From: an uncultured Alphaproteobacteria bacterium
Lineage (GTDB): Bacteria; Pseudomonadota; Alphaproteobacteria; Reyranellales; Reyranellaceae
Assembly: GCA_903929895.1 (NCBI GenBank)
Contig: CAIYWM010000512.1
Span: 1 to 5,206 of the forward strand
Length of the DNA stretch: 5,206 bases
Reading direction: 5' to 3'
The first letter of the stretch is position 1; every line of letters begins with the position of its first letter. The notes under the pieces were generated by a model. It saw only the letters and a list, made by a program, of their open reading frames with translations, was not told the origin of the DNA and searched no databases. The position numbers and the translations under genes are program-made. Below are positions 1 to 5,206 of this stretch, in pieces.

Positions 1-1
1 C

Positions 2-712
2 TCCTGGTACGACGGCAACCCCTGCAACCTGCACCCGCTGCCGCCTGCGCCGGCCGCCGCCAAGTTCGTCGAGTACATGGGCGGCGCTGCCGCAGTGATC
101 GAAAAGGCGCGTGCCGACTTCGCCAGGGGCGAGTTCCGCTGGGTCGCCCAGGTGATGAAGGAAGTCGTCTACGCCGAGCCCCAGAACAAGGAGGCCCGCG
201 CCCTTTGTGCCGATGCCCTGGAGCAGATGGGTTACCAGGCCGAGTCGGCGACGTGGCGCAACGCCTTCCTCTACGGTGCGCAGGAACTGCGCCATGGCGT
301 CTTCCAGATGCCGGTGCGACCCGGCATGGGCGCCGACACGCTCGCGGGGCTCACCAGCGACGTCTTCTTCGACCTGATGGCCATTCGCCTCGATGCAAAG
401 AAGGCGGCCGGACAGTCGCTGGTCGTCAACTGGCGCTTCACCGACCGCAACGAGACGCTGGTGCTGACGCTGAAGCACTGCACACTCACGCATCGCATGA
501 GCGAGACGGCGGCGAACGCCGACGTCTCCGTCACGACGACGCGCGCCACGATGGACCAGATCGTCATGCGCAAGCTCACCATTCCCGACGCTCTGGCGAG
601 CGGTGCGTTGAAGCTCGAAGGTGAGATTCCGAAGCTCGGTGCACTGTTCGCGATGATGGATCCACCGGCGGGCATGATGTTCGAGATTCTCACGCCGGGG
701 GAAGGACGGTAG
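2..712 (+). CDS. Alkyl/aryl-sulfatase (SdsA1/BDS1-type), C-terminal part, 5' truncated
   Basis: The window opens inside this gene; 236 codons remain, reading in frame from base 2 to a TAG stop at 710-712. The fragment begins SWYDGNPCNLHPLPP, which I recognise as the conserved start of the alkyl-sulfatase dimerisation region. It continues through an all-helical stretch with RWVAQVMKEVVYAEP (residues ~46-60), ALEQMGYQAES (~72-82) and NAFLYGAQELRHG (~87-99). From about residue 112 it becomes an SCP2-like C-terminal domain (FFDLMAIRLDA, then LVVNWRFTDRNETLVLTLK), thought to bind the aliphatic tail of the substrate. Family members are about 630-660 residues, so roughly 400 are missing upstream, including the zinc-binding metallo-beta-lactamase domain and any signal peptide. 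The family hydrolyses sulfate esters such as dodecyl sulfate to alcohol plus sulfate. Catalytic competence, location and exact substrate cannot be judged here. An internal ATG at base 77 is not the true start, because conserved family sequence lies upstream of it. Confidence 0.93.
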   Translation, partial: SWYDGNPCNLHPLPPAPAAAKFVEYMGGAAAVIEKARADFARGEFRWVAQVMKEVVYAEPQNKEARALCADALEQMGYQAESATWRNAFLYGAQELRHGVFQMPVRPGMGADTLAGLTSDVFFDLMAIRLDAKKAAGQSLVVNWRFTDRNETLVLTLKHCTLTHRMSETAANADVSVTTTRATMDQIVMRKLTIPDALASGALKLEGEIPKLGALFAMMDPPAGMMFEILTPGEGR

Positions 713-722
713 CGCGAAACGC

Positions 723-751
723 TTGACAGAACCTCCCGCGTTCCCTGTGAT
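723..751 (+). promoter_or_regulatory. Candidate sigma-70 promoter for the transporter operon
   Basis: TTGACA at 723-728 matches the -35 consensus perfectly. A 17-nt spacer (729-745) leads to TGTGAT at 746-751, which matches TATAAT at 4 of 6 positions. Initiation would fall near 757-759, giving a leader of about 30 nt before the ATG at 789. It sits in the only sizeable gap of the window, after the sulfatase stop and before the binding-protein gene, where an operon promoter is expected. A short imperfect dyad (TCCC 742-745 / GGGA 753-756) overlaps the -10 and could be an operator half-site pair, but this is weak. An alternative -10 is TATTAA at 764-769, with a poor -35. No experimental support is available. 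Confidence 0.5.
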
Positions 752-777
752 GGGGACAAGAAATATTAAAAGTCTAT

Positions 778-783
778 GGGAGG
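778..783 (+). promoter_or_regulatory. Shine-Dalgarno sequence setting the binding-protein start
   Basis: GGGAGG lies five bases before the ATG at 789. This is the strongest ribosome binding site in the window and supports ATG 789 over the upstream in-frame TTG at 723, which overlaps the candidate -35 box and would put 22 unlikely residues ahead of the signal peptide. Confidence 0.85.
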
Positions 784-788
784 AATAT

Positions 789-2102
789 ATGCTCAAGCGT
801 AGAGTTGTCCGCTTTTTGGGTGGGGCGGTCGCCGCCGTCGCGGCGTTGGGCATGGCGGTCTCCGCCCAGGCCCAGGAAAAGAAGATCAAGATCGGCGTCA
901 TCTACGATCTGACCGGACCGCTTGCCGGTGGTGGATCGGAACTGCAGTACGTCGGCGCCAAGATCATGATCGACAACTTCATCAAGCAGGGTGGGGTCGA
1001 GGGCTACAAGATCGAGGCGGTCTACGCCGACGCGCAGAGCAAGCCGGACGTCGCCATCAACGAGGCGGTGCGCCTGATCGAGCAGGAGAAGGTCAACCTC
1101 GTGTTGGGGTTCTTCTCCTCGGCGCAATGCGTGCCCGTGGCGGCGCGTGTCGAGCAGCTCAAGAACTTCATGTGGATCACGACCTGCATTTCGACGAGCG
1201 TCGTCGAGAACAAGAACCTGAAATACGTGTTTCGGCCCCAGGCGAGCGGCCAGCAGTTCGGCCTCATGGCCGCCGACATGATCGAGAAGAACGCCAAGGC
1301 GAAGTTCGGCAAGGAGCCGAAGGACATGCGCGTGGCGATCATCCACGAGGACGGCTCGTACGGCGTCGACGTCGCCAAGGGCAACGAGGCAGGCTCCAAG
1401 AAGGCCGGCTTCAACATCGTCATGAAGGAAGGCTATTCGGCGACCGCGCCCGACCTGTCGTCGCTGGTGACCAAGCTGAAGCGCGCCCGTCCCGACGTGA
1501 TCTTCCACACCGGGTACAACCCCGACATCACGCTGTTCGCCCGCCAGGCGCGCGAACAGGGCCTCAAGTTCGGCGCACTGGTCGGTCACGGCGCGGGCTA
1601 CGGCGTCTACGAGAAGCTCAAGGAGGGCATGGGCAGCGATGTGAACTACGTGTTCAACATCGATCCGATCTCCATCTGGCTGGCCAACCAGGCCGCGCTC
1701 GATCCGAAGCTGCCGCCGGTGATCAAGATGGTCGGCGAAGAGTTCGACAAGGTGAAGCCGGGCGTCGCGATCCGTTCGGCCCATGTCGGCATGGCCGCTT
1801 CCAATTCGTACGTCTTCTTCACCGAGGTCCTGCCGCGCGCGATCAAGAACCACGGCGGGATCAGCTCGGACGCGCTGCGCAAGGCCGCCCTCGAGGTCGA
1901 CCTGCCGGAAGGCGGCACGATGCTGGGCTTCGGCGTGAAGTTCGCGGGCGAGGGCTCGCCGATCGCCGGCCAGAACGAGCGCTCCTTCCCGGTCATCATC
2001 CAGTATGTCGACGACAAGTCGTACGTGGTGTGGCCGAAGAGCCAGCAGCAGCGCGAGCCGGTGCTGCCGCTGCCCAAGACCTCGGGTTTCAGCAACCAGT
2101 AG
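789..2102 (+). CDS. ABC transporter periplasmic substrate-binding protein, HAAT family (Peripla_BP_6 / LivJ-LivK type)
   Basis: This 437-residue protein should capture the ligand in the periplasm and hand it to the LivH/LivM permease encoded downstream. It starts with a Sec signal peptide: LKRRVVR, a hydrophobic Ala/Val-rich core at residues ~9-24, and a likely signal peptidase I cut after AQA at residue 28. There is no lipobox. The mature protein opens with the family pattern IKIGVIYDLTGPLAGGG (33-49) and GAKIMIDNFIKQGGVEG (56-72). GFFSSAQ (107-113) holds the Ser-Ser pair where this family usually contacts the ligand's carboxylate. VAIIHEDGSYGVDVAKGNE, near residue 180-200, is the second-lobe strand and helix. 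The mature form is about 409 residues, longer than E. coli LivJ (about 344), so leucine-type specificity should not be assumed; amino acids, aromatic acids or amides are all possible. Its only cysteines after the signal peptide are C114 and C133. It is the first gene of the operon, and its TAG is 29 nt before livG. Confidence 0.95.
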   Translation: MLKRRVVRFLGGAVAAVAALGMAVSAQAQEKKIKIGVIYDLTGPLAGGGSELQYVGAKIMIDNFIKQGGVEGYKIEAVYADAQSKPDVAINEAVRLIEQEKVNLVLGFFSSAQCVPVAARVEQLKNFMWITTCISTSVVENKNLKYVFRPQASGQQFGLMAADMIEKNAKAKFGKEPKDMRVAIIHEDGSYGVDVAKGNEAGSKKAGFNIVMKEGYSATAPDLSSLVTKLKRARPDVIFHTGYNPDITLFARQAREQGLKFGALVGHGAGYGVYEKLKEGMGSDVNYVFNIDPISIWLANQAALDPKLPPVIKMVGEEFDKVKPGVAIRSAHVGMAASNSYVFFTEVLPRAIKNHGGISSDALRKAALEVDLPEGGTMLGFGVKFAGEGSPIAGQNERSFPVIIQYVDDKSYVVWPKSQQQREPVLPLPKTSGFSNQ

Positions 2103-2120
2103 GCCACGGCCGCAACGAAC

Positions 2121-2125
2121 GAGGG
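2121..2125 (+). promoter_or_regulatory. Shine-Dalgarno sequence for the GTG start of livG
   Basis: GAGGG lies six bases before GTG at 2132. No ATG is available in this frame near the conserved N-terminus, so this site decides the start. Confidence 0.7.
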
Positions 2126-2131
2126 CGTGCC

Positions 2132-2905
2132 GTGCTGGTCGTCGAGGGTTTGGTAAAGCGTTTCGGCGGCTTCACGGCCGTGAACAACGTATCGTTCAAG
2201 GTCGATCAGGGCGAGATTCTCGGCCTGATCGGCCCCAACGGCTCGGGCAAGAGCACGATCTTCAACATGCTGTCGGGAACGTTCCCGCCGACGGCGGGAT
2301 CGATCAAGTTCGCCGGCACCGAGATCGCGGGCTTGCCGCCCCACCGCATCATCAACAGCGGCATCGGACGAACCTTCCAGATCCCGCGGCCCTTTCGCCG
2401 CCTGACCATCTTCGAGAACGTGGTCCTGGCGGGCTATTACGGTCAGGGCAGCCACAGCCTGATAAAGGCGGAGGAGGCGGCCGAGCGTGCGCTCGCCATG
2501 GTTGGCCTGCCGACTGATCGCAGCGCCAGCGTCGACGGGCTGGGAGCGGCCGGCCTCAAGAAGCTGGAACTGGCCAAGGCGATCGCGACGGGGCCGAAGC
2601 TGCTGCTGGCCGACGAGAGCCTGGGCGGCCTCGATGAGACGGAGATGGACCAGGCCGCCGACATGCTGCGCAAGATCCGCAGCGAGCTCGGCATCACCAT
2701 CATCTGGGTCGAGCACATCATGGGTGTGCTGATGAAGGTCGTGGATCGCGTCATGGTGCTGGACCACGGCGAGAAGATTTCCGAGGGCCTGCCGAGCGCG
2801 GTGTCGCACGATCCCCGGGTGATCGAGGTCTATCTTGGCACCGACGCGCTCGCCACCCAGGCCACGGCCGCTGCCGCGGCGGGCGGCAGCCCGGCCACGC
2901 GCTGA
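2132..2905 (+). CDS. livG: LivG-type ABC transporter ATPase with a degenerate signature motif
   Basis: This 257-residue cytoplasmic ATPase should pair with the next gene's product to power the LivH/LivM permease. The frame is open far upstream, but GTG 2132 behind GAGGG gives the usual N-terminus MLVVEGLVKRFGGFTAV and the usual length. Motifs: Walker A GPNGSGKST (34-42); the LivG-typical insert PHRIINSGIGRTFQIPRPF (70-88), with Q-loop Q83; Walker B LLLADE (157-162), with catalytic Glu E162; D-loop GGLDETE (165-171); and H-loop His H195 in WVEHIM. Where LSGGQ, or LSYGQ in LivG, is expected, it has LGAAG followed by LKKLELAKA (137-150). After Walker B it reads SLGGLD rather than the usual PxxGLNP. 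From memory, a subgroup of LivG-like ATPases has similarly altered signatures, so this is probably divergence rather than decay. The C-terminus beyond YLG (residue 236) is a low-complexity Ala/Thr/Gly tail. The stop is 14 nt before livF. Confidence 0.94.
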   Translation: MLVVEGLVKRFGGFTAVNNVSFKVDQGEILGLIGPNGSGKSTIFNMLSGTFPPTAGSIKFAGTEIAGLPPHRIINSGIGRTFQIPRPFRRLTIFENVVLAGYYGQGSHSLIKAEEAAERALAMVGLPTDRSASVDGLGAAGLKKLELAKAIATGPKLLLADESLGGLDETEMDQAADMLRKIRSELGITIIWVEHIMGVLMKVVDRVMVLDHGEKISEGLPSAVSHDPRVIEVYLGTDALATQATAAAAAGGSPATR

Positions 2906-2919
2906 CGGGGCTCGCACCA

Positions 2920-3624
<705 letters not shown>

Positions 3625-3630
3625 GTGAGG
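3625..3630 (+). promoter_or_regulatory. Shine-Dalgarno sequence choosing between two tandem ATG codons of livH
   Basis: GTGAGG directly follows the livF stop. It is two bases from ATG 3633 and five bases from ATG 3636. The spacing favours the second ATG, although both are in frame and differ by one Met. Confidence 0.6.
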
Positions 3631-3635
3631 CGATG

Positions 3636-4505
3636 ATGGAAATTTTCGACATCTACCTGCTCGAGGCGCTGGTCAACGGCATCCTGCTGGGCGGGGTGCT
3701 GGCGCTGCTCGCGCTCGGCCTGAACCTGATCTTCGGCGTCATCGACGTGACGTGGATCTGCTACGCCGAGCTGGTGATGATCGGCATGTACGGCATGTAC
3801 TACCTGTTCTCGGTGTACGGCCTGCCCTACTGGGTCGCCGCGCCGATCTGCATCCTGCTGGTCGCGGCCCTGGGAGCAGCCCTGCACTTCCTGGTAATCG
3901 AGCCGCTGCTGGGAGCGCCGCCGATCAACCAGCTGCTCGCCACCGGCGGCGTCCTGTTCGTGTTGCAGAGCTTCGCCACGGTGGCCTTCGGCATCGACTT
4001 CCGCAATCTCGGCATCCGCCTGCCGGTCCTGGCGCTGGGCGAGATGCATTTCAGCTACGCGCGCCTGCTCGCCTTCGGCGCGGCGCTGATCGGCATGGTC
4101 GCGGTCTATCTCTTCATGACGCGGACCTATACCGGGACGGCCATCCGCGCGATCGCCCAGGACCGCCAGATCATGGCGCTGATGGGTGTCGACACGAAGA
4201 AGATCTACCTGGTCACGTCGGCGCTGGGCGGCGGCCTTGCCGGACTCGCCGCCTGCCTGCTGGTGCTGCAGTACGACGTCCATCCCTTCGTCGGCCTGTC
4301 CTTTGGTCCGATCACCTTCCTGATCTGCGTGTTGGGCGGATTGGGCAACTTCGTCGGCGGCTTCGTGGCCGCCTTCCTGTTCGCCGAGATCATCTCGCTC
4401 GGCGGCCTCTTCTCCGACCTCGAATGGGGCTACGTGCTGGCCTTCGCCTTCTTCATCGTCATGATGTTCATCCGGCCCGCCGGCCTGCTGGCGAAGCGCT
4501 CATGA
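3636..4505 (+). CDS. livH: LivH-type branched-chain amino acid family permease
   Basis: This 289-residue inner-membrane permease subunit is of normal length for LivH. It begins MEIFDIYLLEALVNGILLGGVLA in shortened form (MEIF...ALVNGILLGG), the typical LivH opening, and runs into ALGLNLIFGVIDV (26-38). Hydrophobic segments lie at about 8-36, 44-60, 64-88, 98-118, 142-161, 190-212, 222-250 and 265-280. The cytoplasmic EAA-like loop that contacts the ATPases is at about 167-186 (GTAIRAIAQD, then ALMGVD). It is followed by the family pattern SALGGGLAGLAACLL (195-209), and by VLGGLGNFVGGFVAAF (232-247), which matches the usual LGGxGxxxGA permease motif. Start ATG 3636 is preferred over the adjacent ATG 3633 on ribosome binding site spacing. 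The gene starts 11 nt after livF, and its TGA overlaps the livM start as ATGA, a sign of translational coupling. Confidence 0.95.
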   Translation: MEIFDIYLLEALVNGILLGGVLALLALGLNLIFGVIDVTWICYAELVMIGMYGMYYLFSVYGLPYWVAAPICILLVAALGAALHFLVIEPLLGAPPINQLLATGGVLFVLQSFATVAFGIDFRNLGIRLPVLALGEMHFSYARLLAFGAALIGMVAVYLFMTRTYTGTAIRAIAQDRQIMALMGVDTKKIYLVTSALGGGLAGLAACLLVLQYDVHPFVGLSFGPITFLICVLGGLGNFVGGFVAAFLFAEIISLGGLFSDLEWGYVLAFAFFIVMMFIRPAGLLAKRS

Positions 4506-5206
4506 ACAAGCAGCTCGCCTGGGGTGTCGGCCTGGTGGCGCTGGTCGCGCTGCCCTTCGTCTATCGCGACCCCTATCATCTGCACATCCTGGTGCTGATC
4601 CTCATCTGGTCGTTCGCCTACACGTCCTGGTCGATGATGGGCCGCTTCGGACTGGTGTCGCTGGGCCATGGCGGGTTCATGGGCGTCGGCGCCTACGTGA
4701 CGGCGCTGCTGTGGAACCATCTCGGCGTCTCGCCGTGGATCGGCATCCCGGCGGCCATGCTGTGCGCCGGGGCGCTGGCGCTGGTGGTGGCCTATCCGTG
4801 CTTCCGCTTCCGCATCACCGGCCACTATTTCGCGCTGGTGACGCTCGCTTTGTCGGGCATCGTCCTGCAGATCATCATCGCGACCCGCGACTATACCGGC
4901 GGTTCGCTGGGCTACACGCCGGAGCGCACCAAGGGCAGCCACATCCTCGCGCTGCAGTTCGACGACAAGGTCGTCTGGTATCTGATTGCGCTCGGCGTCT
5001 GGGCCGGCGGCCTGGCAGTCTGGTACTGGATCGACCGCAGCATGAGCCGTTACGCGATGGAGGCGATCTCGGAGGACGAGGACGCGGCGGCGGCGGCGGG
5101 TGTCAATGTGACGGCCGAGAAGCTGCGCATCACCGTGATCAGTGCCGTCATGACGGCGATGGCGGGAGCCCTCTACGGCCAGTACCAGATGTTCATCGCC
5201 CCCGAC
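4502..5206 (+). CDS. livM: LivM-type branched-chain amino acid family permease, 3' truncated by the window end
   Basis: The frame from ATG 4502 stays open for 235 codons to the last base. It is the second inner-membrane permease subunit, forming the translocation path with LivH. Diagnostic LivM features: a hydrophobic start (residues 5-20 and 27-45); the hallmark GRFGLVSLGHGGFMGVGAY (47-65); RITGHYFALVTLALSGI (104-120), matching the usual RxxGxYFALVTLA pattern; and TGGSLGYTP (132-140). The ATPase-contacting EAA loop is EAISEDEDAAAAAGVN (187-202), followed by the start of the next membrane span, SAVMTAMAGALYGQY. LivM proteins are usually 300-400 or so residues, so roughly the last quarter to a third is missing. 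The start overlaps the livH stop by 4 nt (ATGA), so no separate ribosome binding site is needed. Five GCG codons in a row (5084-5098) encode the alanines of the EAA loop. Confidence 0.95.
   Translation, partial: MNKQLAWGVGLVALVALPFVYRDPYHLHILVLILIWSFAYTSWSMMGRFGLVSLGHGGFMGVGAYVTALLWNHLGVSPWIGIPAAMLCAGALALVVAYPCFRFRITGHYFALVTLALSGIVLQIIIATRDYTGGSLGYTPERTKGSHILALQFDDKVVWYLIALGVWAGGLAVWYWIDRSMSRYAMEAISEDEDAAAAAGVNVTAEKLRITVISAVMTAMAGALYGQYQMFIAPD

Noticed and set aside
711..723. Small hairpin AGCG / CGCT just after the sulfatase stop as a terminator
   Set aside because: It has only four base pairs and no T-run follows, so it is not a convincing intrinsic terminator.
723..788. N-terminal extension of the binding protein from the TTG at 723
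   Set aside because: It would place 22 non-signal-like residues before a good signal peptide. The TTG coincides with the candidate -35 box, and the strong GGGAGG points to ATG 789.
763..788. ATATT / AATAT inverted repeat flanking the binding-protein ribosome binding site as a regulatory RNA hairpin
   Set aside because: Five A-U pairs around a 16-nt loop are too weak to form a stable structure; chance is likely in an A+T-rich patch.
774..1853. Long antisense open frame opposite the binding-protein gene, with similar ones at 1646-2920, 2830-3606 and 3621-4283
   Set aside because: The products are rich in His, Arg, Asp and Gln, as expected from antisense reading of G+C-biased codons. They lack ribosome binding sites and recognisable domains, while the sense strand holds clear genes.
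1127..2131. Long + strand open frame upstream of livG that could suggest a 592-residue protein
   Set aside because: It overlaps the binding-protein gene in another frame, is Arg/Gly-rich without any domain, and ends where the conserved ATPase begins at GTG 2132 behind a good ribosome binding site. It is an artefact of high G+C.

Overview
The window is G+C-rich with strong G/C preference at third codon positions. All genes are on the + strand, tightly packed, and of proteobacterial type. An alphaproteobacterium (for example a Rhodospirillales or Hyphomicrobiales member) fits the style and the abundance of this transporter class there, but no taxonomic marker is present, so that is an inference.

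Layout: (1) Bases 2-712 are the 3' end of an alkyl/aryl-sulfatase gene of the SdsA1/BDS1 metallo-beta-lactamase type. Only the end of the dimerisation domain and the C-terminal SCP2-like domain are present. (2) Bases 713-788 are a 76-nt intergenic space with a perfect TTGACA -35 box, a 17-nt spacer and a 4/6 -10 box, an A+T-rich patch, and a strong Shine-Dalgarno sequence. (3) Bases 789-5206 are a five-gene ABC transporter operon of the HAAT family (branched-chain amino acid type): periplasmic substrate-binding protein, LivG-type ATPase, LivF-type ATPase, LivH-type permease, and LivM-type permease cut by the window end.

How the genes work together: the binding protein has a Sec signal peptide and should capture a small carboxylate or amino-acid-like ligand in the periplasm. 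It would deliver the ligand to the LivH/LivM channel, which is driven by the LivG/LivF ATPase pair. Gene junctions shorten downstream (29, 14 and 11 nt, then a 4-nt ATGA overlap), which indicates one co-transcribed, translationally linked unit. The real substrate cannot be read from the sequence; the family takes up amino acids, aromatic acids, urea, amides and others.

The most interesting signal is in the ATPases. The LivG-type subunit has a degenerate ABC signature (LGAAG where LSGGQ is expected), and the LivF-type subunit has Gln in place of the H-loop His. Both deviations fall in the same composite ATP site, predicting one catalytic and one degenerate site. I see no RNA genes, mobile elements, CRISPR arrays, large repeats or convincing terminators. 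I see no evidence for a wholly new system; this is a fairly ordinary catabolic/transport region with a few points worth checking.
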